DNA of 64,000 bases from Gammaproteobacteria bacterium (GCA_018828125.1 JAHJWB010000022.1:1-64000), one strand, 5' to 3'. Shown: positions 52,785 to 62,478, counted from the stretch's first letter. Numbers and translations: made by a program. The notes: generated from the sequence alone by a model not told the origin.

Positions 52785-52879
52785 GGTGAGATTGAATGTG
52801 GCAGGAATTATGACCCGCAGGCTTAGCCCGGGTTCACTACAAACCGGTGTTCATATGTACGCATTGAAATGCGGTCGCC

Positions 52880-55645
52880 ATGCAGACACCCGGATCTGAA
52901 CCCCATTGCAACCCCGAGGCAGCCTTTGTGCCGGGGGCCGGGCATTCGCGCTTCTATCAGCGCCTGCACCGGCGCTACGAGAGCGACCTGTCCTTGCTGC
53001 CTGCTGGCACGCCCGTGCGTGCCACGATGGAGCAAGCCTATGGCCTGCTGCGTGCGCGGGGCTGTGACATTGGCACGGCTTTGCGGGTGCTGCGCCAGCT
53101 GGTCATGGAACGGCTCATCCAGCTCGATTGCGAAGCCCAGGCGCCTTTGGCCGACATCACCACGGCGGTCACCGAGCTGGCCGAACTGGCGCTGGACCGC
53201 GCCTGCGTCCAGGCTCGGCAAGAGCTGGACGAGCGCCATGGAGCTCCATGCGGGCCCGAGGGCCAGCCGGTCCAGTTGTGGGTCATCGGCATGGGCAAGC
53301 TGGGAGCGCGCGAGCTCAATGTCTCCAGCGACATCGACCTGATCTACGTGTACGAACACGATGGCGAAACCGCCGGAACGGCCGATGGCCGGGGGCGCAT
53401 CTCCAACCACGAATACTTTGCGCGCGCCGTCAAATCCATCTATAGCCTGGTGGGCGACACCACGGAACACGGGTTTGTGTTCCGGGTGGACCTGGCCCTG
53501 CGGCCCAACGGCAACTCGGGGCCATCATCGGTGTCACTGTCGGCACTGGAAGAATACCTTCAGGTGCAGGGCCGGGAATGGGAGCGTTTTGCGTGGCTCA
53601 AAAGCCGCGTGGTGGCCCCGCGCGACTGCATTGCCAGCCCTGAAGTACAGGCATTGCGAGGCGTGGTGCTGCCTTTTGTGTTTCGGCGCTATCTGGACTA
53701 CAGCGTGTTTGATGCGCTGCGGATCCTGCACCGCCAGATCCGCGACCACGCCGCCAAGCGCAGCGCCGGTCATCCCGAACGCGCGAACGATGTGAAACTG
53801 TCGCGCGGGGGGATTCGTGAGATTGAGTTCACCGTGCAGTTGTTGCAGGTGGTGCGTGGCGGGCAATTCCCCGAGCTGCGCCGTCGCCCCACGCTGGATG
53901 CTCTTCAGCGCCTGGCGCAGGCCGGTCTGATGCCGCAGGAAACCGCGGACGCCCTGGCGCGCGCCTATGTCTTTTTGCGCAGGGTGGAGCACCGCATCCA
54001 GTACCTGGATGACCAGCAAACCCACGTGCTGCCCACACGCGACGACGATCTGGCGTGGATTGCCCATACGCTGGGCTACAGCAACTGCTGTGTCTTTTTG
54101 CACGAGCTGGATGCCCACCGCGAGCTGGTGGCGCAAGAGTTTGACACGCTGCTGGGCGGCGCGGGTAAAAAGCAGTGCAACGGCGGCGGGTGTGGCGGCC
54201 CCCGCGCAGCGGCGCCACCACCGCCCGAGCTGGAAGGGCTGCTGGAGCAATTGCCCCCCGGCTTCCGGGAGCGCGTCGCCGAGTGGCGCAACCACCCACG
54301 CGTAGAAGGCTTGCGCGACGAAGCGCGCGCACGTCTTTTTCGACTGGTGCAACGCACGGCGCAGTGGCTCAATGAAGGCCGTGTGACCCCAGAGGCTGCG
54401 CTGCGCCTGGTCAACTGGCTGGAGCCGCTGCTGCGGCGCGAGAGCTACCTGGCGCTGCTGCTGGAGCGGCCGTCGGTGCACGAACAACTGCTGCACTTGC
54501 TGGGCGCTGCCAAGTGGCCCGCGCGCTACCTGTTGCAACACCCTGGCGTGATCGACGAACTGGTGGGCGACGCGTTGCTGACCGAGCGGTTTGTGGTCGC
54601 AGACTTCGAACGCGAACTGGCTCTGCGCCTGACATCGCTGCAGTCCACCGGCGAAGACGACGACGAAACCCTTCTCAACCTGCTGCGCCGTGCGCAGCAC
54701 GCCGAAACCTTCCGCACCCTGGCGCGGGACGTCGAGCGCCGCATCACCGTGGAACAGGTGGCCGACGATCTCTCGGCACTGGCCGACAGTGTGCTGCGGG
54801 TCACCGCGCAGTGGTGCTGGAGCCGCCTCAAGACCCGCCATCGCGAAAGCCCGCAGTTCGGCATCATTGGTTACGGCAAGCTGGGTGGCAAAGAACTGGG
54901 ATACGGCAGCGACCTCGACATTGTTTTTGTGTTCGACGACGACGACGAGCGCGCTCCCGAGGTCTACGCCGCATTTGTGCGCAAGCTCATCAACTGGCTC
55001 ACCGTGAAGACCGGCGAAGGCGATCTGTACGAAATCGACACTGCGCTGCGGCCCAACGGCAATTCGGGTTTGCTGGTGACGCGCTTTGAGGCCTATGCGA
55101 ATTACCAGGAGCGCCGGGGCAGCAACACTGCCTGGACCTGGGAACACCAGGCCATGACACGCGCCAGATTTGTGCTGGGCAGTGACGCCCTGCGCGCGCG
55201 TTTTGACGCCGTGCGCGAAGCCGTCATCACGTCCGAGCGGGACACCGCAGCACTGCGCGACGAGATCACCACCATGCGCGAACGGGTGCGCAGCGCCCAC
55301 CCCGTGCGCGCCGGGCAATTCGACGTCAAACACAGCCCAGGCGGCATGGTGGATGCCGAATTTGCGCTGCAGTACTTGGTGTTGTCGCACTCGGCCGCGC
55401 ACCCGGAGTTGCGCGAAAACAGGGGCAACATCACACTGCTGCGGCGCGCCGAGCAAGTGGGTCTGCTGCCTGCGGGTGTCGGCGTGGCTGCAGCCGATGC
55501 GTACCGAGAATTGCGGCGCGTACAGCATTTGGCGCGCCTGGACGAGGCGCCCACCCAGGTCACGCCCCCTGCGCTGCAGGCCGAACGCGATGCCGTGCTG
55601 GCGCTGTGGAAGGCCGCGTTTGGGAGCGAGCCGGGGCCTTCCTAG
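52880..55645 (+). CDS. glnE: Glutamine synthetase adenylyltransferase/deadenylase
   Basis: Controls glutamine synthetase by adding and removing AMP in response to PII and glutamine. The 921-residue protein has both nucleotidyltransferase domains. The N-terminal removing domain has GMGKLGARELNVSSDIDLIY (138-157). The C-terminal adding domain, near residue 670, has GYGKLGGKELGYGSDLDIVF. A glycine-rich stretch near residue 435 (GGAGKKQCNGGGCGG) is an unusual insert in the linker. It is divergent from yhdP. Confidence 0.96.
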   Translation: MQTPGSEPHCNPEAAFVPGAGHSRFYQRLHRRYESDLSLLPAGTPVRATMEQAYGLLRARGCDIGTALRVLRQLVMERLIQLDCEAQAPLADITTAVTELAELALDRACVQARQELDERHGAPCGPEGQPVQLWVIGMGKLGARELNVSSDIDLIYVYEHDGETAGTADGRGRISNHEYFARAVKSIYSLVGDTTEHGFVFRVDLALRPNGNSGPSSVSLSALEEYLQVQGREWERFAWLKSRVVAPRDCIASPEVQALRGVVLPFVFRRYLDYSVFDALRILHRQIRDHAAKRSAGHPERANDVKLSRGGIREIEFTVQLLQVVRGGQFPELRRRPTLDALQRLAQAGLMPQETADALARAYVFLRRVEHRIQYLDDQQTHVLPTRDDDLAWIAHTLGYSNCCVFLHELDAHRELVAQEFDTLLGGAGKKQCNGGGCGGPRAAAPPPPELEGLLEQLPPGFRERVAEWRNHPRVEGLRDEARARLFRLVQRTAQWLNEGRVTPEAALRLVNWLEPLLRRESYLALLLERPSVHEQLLHLLGAAKWPARYLLQHPGVIDELVGDALLTERFVVADFERELALRLTSLQSTGEDDDETLLNLLRRAQHAETFRTLARDVERRITVEQVADDLSALADSVLRVTAQWCWSRLKTRHRESPQFGIIGYGKLGGKELGYGSDLDIVFVFDDDDERAPEVYAAFVRKLINWLTVKTGEGDLYEIDTALRPNGNSGLLVTRFEAYANYQERRGSNTAWTWEHQAMTRARFVLGSDALRARFDAVREAVITSERDTAALRDEITTMRERVRSAHPVRAGQFDVKHSPGGMVDAEFALQYLVLSHSAAHPELRENRGNITLLRRAEQVGLLPAGVGVAAADAYRELRRVQHLARLDEAPTQVTPPALQAERDAVLALWKAAFGSEPGPS

Positions 55646-55720
55646 CGCTCGTCGCGGTGGTGTGCCCTTTGGTAAGAGCGCCAATTCACCAAATGAAATT
55701 TTTTGTGAAATTTTTATTAC

Positions 55721-55738
55721 TTCAAACAACTGTTTGAA
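55721..55738. promoter_or_regulatory. Perfect palindrome, probable TetR operator of the efflux operon
   Basis: TTCAAACA-AC-TGTTTGAA, an 8-bp perfect inverted repeat, lies 24 nt before the start of the TetR gene, in an AT-rich stretch (55680-55750) that stands out in this GC-rich DNA. Size and symmetry fit a TetR dimer site overlapping the promoter, so the operon is probably repressed by its first gene. Confidence 0.7.
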
Positions 55739-55761
55739 TTTGAGTGGTTTAATCCGGGGCC

Positions 55762-56490
55762 ATGAGTTCGGGCCCTTCCCACATTCCCGCAGCACAGCGC
55801 GTTGCCCGCAGCGACGGCGAGGACACGCGTGCCCGCTTGCTCGCGGCGGCGCTGCAGTTGTTTTCAGAGCGCGGTTTCGCGCAGGCATCCGTGCGCGCCA
55901 TTGCCGAAGCAGCAGGCACGAACGTGGCAGCCATCGCCTACCACTTTGGCGACAAGGCGGGCCTGTACACCGCCACGTTCTATGAGCCCTTTGGCAGCGG
56001 CAGCGACCTGATACCGGTCTTTTCCGACCCCTCGCTGAACCTGGCCCAGGCGCTGGGCTGCTACTTTGCCGGCTTTCTGGAGCCGCTCAAACACGAGGGC
56101 CTGGTGACCCAGTCGCTGCGCCTGCATGTGCGGGAGCTGCTCGACCCCACCCATGTGTGGCCTGAACTGATCGAACGCGAATGCCGCGCGCCGCACCAGG
56201 CTCTGGTGCAGCTGCTATGCCGCCACATGGGGGTGCCGCAGGCGGACGACGACATGCACCGGCTGGCGTTCTCGCTGGCGGGCTTGGTCATGCAAATGTG
56301 GACGCAGCGCGACCCGCTGATCGCCGTAGCGCCGCAGCTGGCGGGCGCGGGTGCGGTCGATGCGTGGGCCGCACGGCTCACCGGCTATGCGCTGAGCATG
56401 GTGCAGGGCGAGATGGCGCGCCGCCAAGCGGCCCCTCCACCTGCCAAGCGCTCCACACCCAGAACATCGAACAAGGAAACCAATCCATGA
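55762..56490 (+). CDS. TetR-family repressor with CerR-type C-terminus
   Basis: A 242-residue regulator. The N-terminal helix-turn-helix reads TRARLLAAALQLFSERGFAQASVRAIAEAAGTNVAAIAYHFGDKAGLY. The C-terminal ligand domain matches the CerR group, often found before RND efflux genes. The stop overlaps the start of the outer-membrane factor gene (ATGA). With the palindrome upstream it probably represses the whole efflux operon and is released by an exported compound. Confidence 0.92.
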   Translation: MSSGPSHIPAAQRVARSDGEDTRARLLAAALQLFSERGFAQASVRAIAEAAGTNVAAIAYHFGDKAGLYTATFYEPFGSGSDLIPVFSDPSLNLAQALGCYFAGFLEPLKHEGLVTQSLRLHVRELLDPTHVWPELIERECRAPHQALVQLLCRHMGVPQADDDMHRLAFSLAGLVMQMWTQRDPLIAVAPQLAGAGAVDAWAARLTGYALSMVQGEMARRQAAPPPAKRSTPRTSNKETNP

Positions 56491-57917
56491 AGCTGTCGCA
56501 CCGACTCCTCTTGGCGGCATGTGTGCCCCTGGCTCTCGGGGCTTGCGCTACGGCATCGCCGCCCGCCACCGTGTCGGCGCCCGCTCCCGCAGGATGGCAG
56601 GCGCCGCTGCCGCACCAGGGCTCGGTGGCGGGGCTGTCGCAGTGGTGGGCGCAGATGGACGATCCGCTGCTTGTCGAACTGATCGATGCCGCGCAGACGA
56701 TCAGCCCGGGGGTGGCCCAGGCTCGGTCACGCATTGCGCAGGCCCGCGCCACCCAGATCAGCAGCCGCGCTGCGCTGGGCCCGGCGCTGGACGGGCAGGC
56801 CAGTGCCAGCCGGGGGTTCAACGAACAAGTGGCGGGCATTGCCACCACGGCCCAGGCCGGGCTGCAGGCCAGTTGGGAGATCGACCTGTTTGGTGGCAAC
56901 GCGGCCACCAAAACCGCTGCCGACCAGCGGCTGGCGGGCGCACAGGCCCTGTGGCACGAAGCCCGTGTGAGTGTGGCTGCCGAGGTGGCGTTGCAGACCA
57001 GCAGCCTGCGCACCTGCCTGGAGCAGCTCAACGTGGCAGAGCGCGACGCCCAGTCACGCGGCGAAACCTCGCGCCTGTCGGCCTTGAGTGAGCGGGCGGG
57101 TTTTACCGCACCGGCTACCGCCGCCCTGGCGCGCGCCAGTGCTGCAGAGGCGGCTGCGCGTGCTTCGCAGCAGCGCATGCAGTGTGATGTGGAGCTGAAA
57201 ACCTTGGTGGCGTTGACCGGCTGGGAGGAGCCCGCGCTGCGTGCGCGCCTTGCCGCTGCACCGGGTCGCCCTGCGCCGGATGCGTTGTTTGCCATTGCCG
57301 CCTTGCCCGCACAGGTGCTGGCCCAGCGGCCTGATGTGTACAACGCCGAGCGAGAGGTTGCCGCCGCCAGTGCCGAGGTGGGCAGCGCGCAGGCCCAGCG
57401 TTATCCGCGCCTGTCGCTCAGCGGATCGGTGGGTGCCGGATGGGTGCGCACCGCAGGGGTGACCACGGACCTGAGCACGTGGACGATTGGCCCGCTGGCG
57501 CTCAGTGTTCCGCTGTTTGACGGTGGCCGCCGCGCAGCGGAGGTGGATGCGGCCCAGGCGCGTTATGAAGAAGCCGCCGCGTTGTACCGTGCGCGTGTTC
57601 GGCAAGCGGTGAGCGAGGTCGAGCAGGCGCTGGTGCGCCTGCAGAGCACTGCCGAGCGCAATGCCAGCGCACGCACTGCGGCCGAGGGTTACCGGGTGTC
57701 GTTCGACGCCACCGAGGCCCGTTGGCGGGGTGGGCTGGCCAGCCTGGTGGAGCTGGAAGACGCGCGGCGCACCTCGCTGGCTGCCGAGAACGCCCTCATA
57801 GCGCTGCAGCACGAACGCCAGGCGGCCTGGGTGGCTTTGTACCGCGCCGCCGGTGGCGGGTGGAGCGCCGACCGCAGCGAAGCCCTAGCACAGAACGCGG
57901 GCGCCACGGCGCGCTGA
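56487..57917 (+). CDS. Efflux outer-membrane channel (NodT/OprM family)
   Basis: A 476-residue outer-membrane factor of a tripartite pump. Its ATG follows AAGGAAACC and overlaps the TetR stop. The signal peptide ends in the lipobox LGACATA (Cys near residue 20). The two OEP repeats show ISPGVAQARSRIAQARATQI, LQASWEIDLFGGNAATKT and LAQRPDVYNAEREVAAASAEVGSAQAQRYPRLSLSGSVG, which are standard for the family. It works with the adaptor and pump genes that follow. Confidence 0.93.
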   Translation: MKLSHRLLLAACVPLALGACATASPPATVSAPAPAGWQAPLPHQGSVAGLSQWWAQMDDPLLVELIDAAQTISPGVAQARSRIAQARATQISSRAALGPALDGQASASRGFNEQVAGIATTAQAGLQASWEIDLFGGNAATKTAADQRLAGAQALWHEARVSVAAEVALQTSSLRTCLEQLNVAERDAQSRGETSRLSALSERAGFTAPATAALARASAAEAAARASQQRMQCDVELKTLVALTGWEEPALRARLAAAPGRPAPDALFAIAALPAQVLAQRPDVYNAEREVAAASAEVGSAQAQRYPRLSLSGSVGAGWVRTAGVTTDLSTWTIGPLALSVPLFDGGRRAAEVDAAQARYEEAAALYRARVRQAVSEVEQALVRLQSTAERNASARTAAEGYRVSFDATEARWRGGLASLVELEDARRTSLAAENALIALQHERQAAWVALYRAAGGGWSADRSEALAQNAGATAR

Positions 57918-57987
57918 CGTGTCGCCAGCCGAGCCACTTCTCCTCATTTCTCTTTGAACCTGTTTATTGGATGAATGGACCTGACCG

Positions 57988-59211
57988 ATGCCCAATCTGA
58001 TGCCCCATTTCAAACTGTCCCGCACGGCTCTCGCTCTGGTGGCTGTGTGTGTTTTGGCCACCGCAGGTGCGCTGGTGTACTCCGGTGCCTCGCGCGCAGC
58101 CGATGAGCCCAAGGCGAACCAGCCCCGCCCTGCGCTCACGGTGACCACCGCACAACCCCAGCGCACCGCCGTACCCCTGCGTCTGGCCGCCAACGGCAAC
58201 GTGGCCGCCTGGCAAGAAGCCATCATTGGTGCCGAAAGCAACGGCCTGCGCCTGACCGATGTGCGCGTGAATGTGGGTGATGTGGTCAAGGCCGGGCAGG
58301 TGCTGGCCACGTTCTCGGCCGACACTGTGCAGGCCGATGTCGCCCAGGTGCGCGCCAGCCTGCTCGAAGCGCAAGCGAACGCGGCTGAAGCGGCGGCCAA
58401 CGCCGACCGTGCCCGTTCGCTGCAGGCCACGGGTGCGCTCAGCCAGCAGCAGATTCAGCAGTTCACTACGGCAGAAAAGACGGCCCAGGCCCGTGTGCAG
58501 GCGGCCCAGGCCACGCTCAATGCGCAGCAGCTGCGCCTCAAGTACACGCAGGTGGTGGCGCCCGACAGCGGCGTGATCTCGGCCCGCACTGCCACCGTGG
58601 GCGCAGTGGTGGGCGCGGGCACCGAGCTGTTTCGCATGGTGCGCAAGGGCCGTCTGGAATGGCGTGCAGAAGTGACGTCGACCGAACTGCGCCGTATCCA
58701 GCCCGGAGCCAAGGTCAGCGTCACTGCCGCCAGCGGTGCGATGGTGGAGGGTACGGTGCGCATGGTTGCGCCGACGGTGGACCCGCAGACGCGCAATGCC
58801 CTGGTGTACGTTGACTTGCCGCTGAACACAGACTTTCGGGCTGGCATGTTTGCGCGCGGCGAGTTTGCATTGGGCACCAGCGACGCGCTCACGGTGCCGC
58901 AGGAAGCGCTGGTGGTGCGCGACGGCTTCTCGTACGTGTTTGTGGTGGGTGCCGAGCAACGCGTGCAGATGCGCAAGGTGCAAACCGGGCGCCGCGTGGC
59001 CGACCGGGTCGAAGTGCTGTCGGGCCTGGACGCCAACGCCCCGGTGGCGGTGCGCGGTGCGGGTTTTCTGAACGACGGGGACCTGGTGCGCGTGGTGGCC
59101 CCCACCACGCCAGAGGCCCCGGCAGCACCTGCCAGCACGTCCATGGCACCAGATTTCAAGCAAAAAGTGGCTCTAGCGCTTGTCAATAAAGCGCTGGTAG
59201 CTATTAATTGA
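57988..59211 (+). CDS. RND efflux periplasmic adaptor (HlyD/MdtA type)
   Basis: A 407-residue membrane-fusion protein. The membrane or signal segment is ALALVAVCVLATAGALVY. The barrel-sandwich part reads VNVGDVVKAGQVLATFSADTVQADVAQ, the helical hairpin follows (NADRARSLQATGALSQQQIQQ), then KYTQVVAPDSGVISARTATVGAVVGAG. The final 14 residues (VALALVNKALVAIN) and the stop are encoded by a palindromic element (59169-59213), so the native C-terminus seems to have been replaced. It starts 70 nt after the outer-membrane gene. Confidence 0.93.
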   Translation: MPNLMPHFKLSRTALALVAVCVLATAGALVYSGASRAADEPKANQPRPALTVTTAQPQRTAVPLRLAANGNVAAWQEAIIGAESNGLRLTDVRVNVGDVVKAGQVLATFSADTVQADVAQVRASLLEAQANAAEAAANADRARSLQATGALSQQQIQQFTTAEKTAQARVQAAQATLNAQQLRLKYTQVVAPDSGVISARTATVGAVVGAGTELFRMVRKGRLEWRAEVTSTELRRIQPGAKVSVTAASGAMVEGTVRMVAPTVDPQTRNALVYVDLPLNTDFRAGMFARGEFALGTSDALTVPQEALVVRDGFSYVFVVGAEQRVQMRKVQTGRRVADRVEVLSGLDANAPVAVRGAGFLNDGDLVRVVAPTTPEAPAAPASTSMAPDFKQKVALALVNKALVAIN

Positions 59212-59213
59212 GG
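59169..59213. repeat. Palindromic element copy 10, translated as the adaptor C-terminus
   Basis: AGCGCTT (59175-59181) and AAGCGCT (59189-59195), then GGTAGCTATTAATTG. The whole element is in frame with the adaptor gene and provides its last codons and TGA. The pump ATG follows after 12 nt with AGGAG. Unlike the other copies it lies inside an operon and cannot be a full terminator without silencing the pump gene. Confidence 0.75.
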
Positions 59214-59223
59214 AGCGTTCTTC

Positions 59224-62200
59224 ATGAATGTATCCACCTGGTCGATCAAGAACCCCATTCCGGCGTTGATGCTGTTTGTGCTGCTGACGTTTGGCGGCCT
59301 GCTGTCGTTCAACGCCATGAAGGTGCAGAACTTTCCGGACATTGATCTGCCCACGATTTCGGTGACCGTGGCGCTGCCCGGCGCGTCGCCCGCGCAGCTC
59401 GAAAACGATGTGGCGCGCAAGATCGAAAACAGCATCGCCACGCTGCAGGACCTCAAACACATCTACACCAAGGTGCAGGACGGCGGCGCCACCATCACCG
59501 CCGAATTCCGCCTGGAAAAGCCCACGCAGGAGGCGCTCGATGACGTGCGCTCGGCCGTGGCCCGCGTGCGCGGCGATCTGCCCGGCGACGTGCGCGACCC
59601 CATCGTGACCAAGATGGATCTGGCCGCACAGCCGGTGCTGGCGTTCACCATTGCATCCAGCCGCATGGACGACGAAGCGCTGTCCTGGTTTGTGGACGAC
59701 GCCGTCGCCAAGAAGCTGCTGTCGGTGCGCGGCGTGGGCGCCGTCACCCGCGTGGGGGGTGTGGACCGCCAGGTGCATGTGGCGCTCGACCCCGTCAAGC
59801 TGCAGGCGCTGTCGGCCACTGCGGCCGATGTGTCGCGCCAGCTGCGCCTGGTGCAGACGGAAAGCGCGGGCGGCCGCACCGACCTGGGCGGCAGCGAACA
59901 ACCCGTGCGCACGCTGGCCACGGTGCAGTCGGCGCAAGAGCTGGCGGGCCTGACCCTGGCCTTGTCCGACGGCCGCCACGTGCGGCTGGATCAGGTGGCC
60001 ACCGTGACAGACACGGTGGCCGAACCACGGGCCATGGCGTTGCTCAATGGCAAGCCGGTGGTGGGCTTCGAGGTGGCGCGCAGCAAGGGCGCGAGCGAGG
60101 TCGAAGTGGGCGCCGCCGTGCAAGCGGCGCTGAAGGAGCTGCGCGAGCAACATCCAGACCTGGAGGTCACCGAGGCCTTCAACTTTGTGCAGCCGGTGCA
60201 GGAGGAATATGACGGCTCCATGCACCTGTTGTATGAGGGCGCGCTGCTGGCCGTGCTGGTGGTGTGGCTGTTCTTGCGCGACTGGCGCGCCACGTTTGTG
60301 TCGGCGGTGGCACTGCCGCTGTCCATCATTCCCGCGTTCATCGGCATGCACTTGCTGGGTTTCTCGATCAACGTGATCACGCTGCTGGCCATGTCGCTGG
60401 TGGTGGGCATTCTGGTGGACGACGCCATCGTGGAGGTGGAGAACATCGTGCGCCACCTGCGCATGGGCAAGTCGCCGTACCAGGCGGCCATGGAGGCAGC
60501 GGATGAAATTGGCCTGGCCGTGGTGGCCACCACATTCACCCTGATTGCGGTGTTTTTGCCCACGGCGTTCATGAGCGGCATTGCGGGCAAGTTCTTCAAG
60601 CAGTTCGGCTGGACGGCGTCGCTCGCGGTGTTTGCCAGTCTGGTGGTGGCCCGTGTGCTGACGCCCATGATGGCGGCCTACATCCTCAAACCCATCGTGG
60701 ACGAGCACAAGGACCCGCGCTGGATGACGGTGTATCTGCGCTGGGCGGCCTGGTGCATCAAGCACCGCTGGATTACCTTCATTGCCACGGGTGCGTTCTT
60801 CATCGGCTCGCTGGCGCTGATCCCGCTGCTGCCCACGGGCTTCATCCCGCCCGACGACAACTCGCAGACCCAGGTGTACCTGGAGCTGCCGCCCGGCGCC
60901 ACCCTGAGCCAGACGCGCGCGGCGGCCGAAGACGCGCGCCAGCGCATTGCCAAGGTGGACCATGTGCACAGTGTGTACACCACCATCGGCGGCGGTACGG
61001 CCGGCGGGGACCCGTTTGCAGGCATGGGCAATGCCGAGACGCGCAAGGCCACGCTCACCATCCTGCTGGCCGAGCGCGGTGACCGGCCGCGCAAGCAGGG
61101 CATTGAGAACCAGATCCGCGCCGCGCTGGAAACGCTGCCGGGCGTGCGCAGCAAGGTCGGGTTGGGCGGATCGGGCGAGAAGTACGTGCTGGTGCTCACA
61201 GGCGACGACCCGCAGGCGCTGAGCACGGCCGCCTTGGCGGTGGAGAAAGATCTGCGCACCATTCCCGGCCTGGGCAGCATCTCGTCCACCGCCAGCCTGG
61301 TGCGATCCGAGATCGCGGTGCGCCCCGACTTTGCGCGCGCCGCCGACCTGGGCGTGACCAGCAGCGCCATTGCCGAGACGCTGCGCATCGCCACCGTGGG
61401 TGACTACGACGTGTCGCTGCCCAAGCTCAACCTGGCGTCGCGGCAGGTGCCCATCGTGGTCAAGCTGCAGGATGACGCCCGCCAGGACCTGTCACTGCTG
61501 GAGCGCCTGTCGGTGCCGGGCAGCAAGGGCCCCGTGATGCTGGGGCAGGTCGCCACGCTGGAGTTCAGCGGCGGTCCGGCCGTGGTGGACCGGTACGACC
61601 GTGCACGCAACGTGAATTTCGAGATCGAGCTGTCGGGCCAGCCGCTGGGCGATGTGACCAAGGCCGTCGAAGCGCTGCCGTCCATCCAGAAGCTGCCGCC
61701 CGGTGTGCGCCAGATCACCATTGGCGATGCCGAAATGATGGGCGAGCTGTTTGCCAGCTTTGGCCTGGCCATGCTGACCGGCGTGCTGTGCATCTATATC
61801 GTGCTGGTGCTGCTGTTCAAGGACTTCCTGCACCCGATGACCATCCTGGCGGCGCTGCCGCTGTCGTTGGGCGGGGCGTTTGTGGGCCTGTTGATTGCGC
61901 AAAAGAGCTTCTCGATGCCCTCGCTCATCGGCTTGATCATGCTCATGGGCATTGCCACCAAGAACTCCATCTTGCTGGTGGAGTACGCCATCCTCGCGCG
62001 GCGGGAGCATGGCCTGACGCGTTTCGAGGCGCTGATCGACGCCTGCCACAAGCGTGCGCGGCCCATCATCATGACCACGCTGGCCATGGGCGCGGGGATG
62101 TTGCCCATCGCGATCGGCTTCGGCGCGGCGGATGCGAGCTTCCGCTCCCCGATGGCGGTGGCGGTGATTGGCGGGCTGATCACGTCGACACTACTGAGCC

Positions 62201-62349
62201 TGCTGGTGATTCCGGCCGTGTTCACGGGGGTGGACGATGTGGGAGCCGGTGTAGGTCGGTTGCTGCGCCGCTTGCGCGGTGCGCACCATGGCGAACCTCC
62301 CGCCGCGGTGCCTCCCTCCGTCCCGGTGCCGCCGCAACCCTTGCCGTGA
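59224..62349 (+). CDS. RND efflux inner-membrane pump subunit
   Basis: A 1041-residue transporter of the AcrB/MdtB superfamily with twelve membrane helices and two large periplasmic loops. N-terminus WSIKNPIPALMLFVLLTFGGLLSF; TM4 proton-relay acids in VVGILVDDAIVEVENIVRHL (about residue 400); GFIPPDDNSQTQVYLELPPG marks the porter loop; and LMGIATKNSILLVEYAIL marks TM10. It completes the TetR-OMF-adaptor-pump operon. Substrates are probably drugs, solvents or metabolites; they cannot be told from sequence. Confidence 0.95.
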   Translation: MNVSTWSIKNPIPALMLFVLLTFGGLLSFNAMKVQNFPDIDLPTISVTVALPGASPAQLENDVARKIENSIATLQDLKHIYTKVQDGGATITAEFRLEKPTQEALDDVRSAVARVRGDLPGDVRDPIVTKMDLAAQPVLAFTIASSRMDDEALSWFVDDAVAKKLLSVRGVGAVTRVGGVDRQVHVALDPVKLQALSATAADVSRQLRLVQTESAGGRTDLGGSEQPVRTLATVQSAQELAGLTLALSDGRHVRLDQVATVTDTVAEPRAMALLNGKPVVGFEVARSKGASEVEVGAAVQAALKELREQHPDLEVTEAFNFVQPVQEEYDGSMHLLYEGALLAVLVVWLFLRDWRATFVSAVALPLSIIPAFIGMHLLGFSINVITLLAMSLVVGILVDDAIVEVENIVRHLRMGKSPYQAAMEAADEIGLAVVATTFTLIAVFLPTAFMSGIAGKFFKQFGWTASLAVFASLVVARVLTPMMAAYILKPIVDEHKDPRWMTVYLRWAAWCIKHRWITFIATGAFFIGSLALIPLLPTGFIPPDDNSQTQVYLELPPGATLSQTRAAAEDARQRIAKVDHVHSVYTTIGGGTAGGDPFAGMGNAETRKATLTILLAERGDRPRKQGIENQIRAALETLPGVRSKVGLGGSGEKYVLVLTGDDPQALSTAALAVEKDLRTIPGLGSISSTASLVRSEIAVRPDFARAADLGVTSSAIAETLRIATVGDYDVSLPKLNLASRQVPIVVKLQDDARQDLSLLERLSVPGSKGPVMLGQVATLEFSGGPAVVDRYDRARNVNFEIELSGQPLGDVTKAVEALPSIQKLPPGVRQITIGDAEMMGELFASFGLAMLTGVLCIYIVLVLLFKDFLHPMTILAALPLSLGGAFVGLLIAQKSFSMPSLIGLIMLMGIATKNSILLVEYAILARREHGLTRFEALIDACHKRARPIIMTTLAMGAGMLPIAIGFGAADASFRSPMAVAVIGGLITSTLLSLLVIPAVFTGVDDVGAGVGRLLRRLRGAHHGEPPAAVPPSVPVPPQPLP

Positions 62350-62478
62350 GGTCGCAGCGGGTTGTGGCGACGTTGAGGTGGCGCACATGCACCCCAACTT
62401 CTTCCAAAAAGCGGGGCAATCCCCTGGGTTGCCCCGGCTTTGGAAGGGTGATGCGCGTTGGATAATGGCGCGAGAACT

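Noticed and set aside
55640-55660. TAGCGCTCGTCGCGG after glnE as another repeat copy
   Set aside because: Only the left arm AGCGCT matches; there is no AAGCGCT arm and no GCTAT tail.
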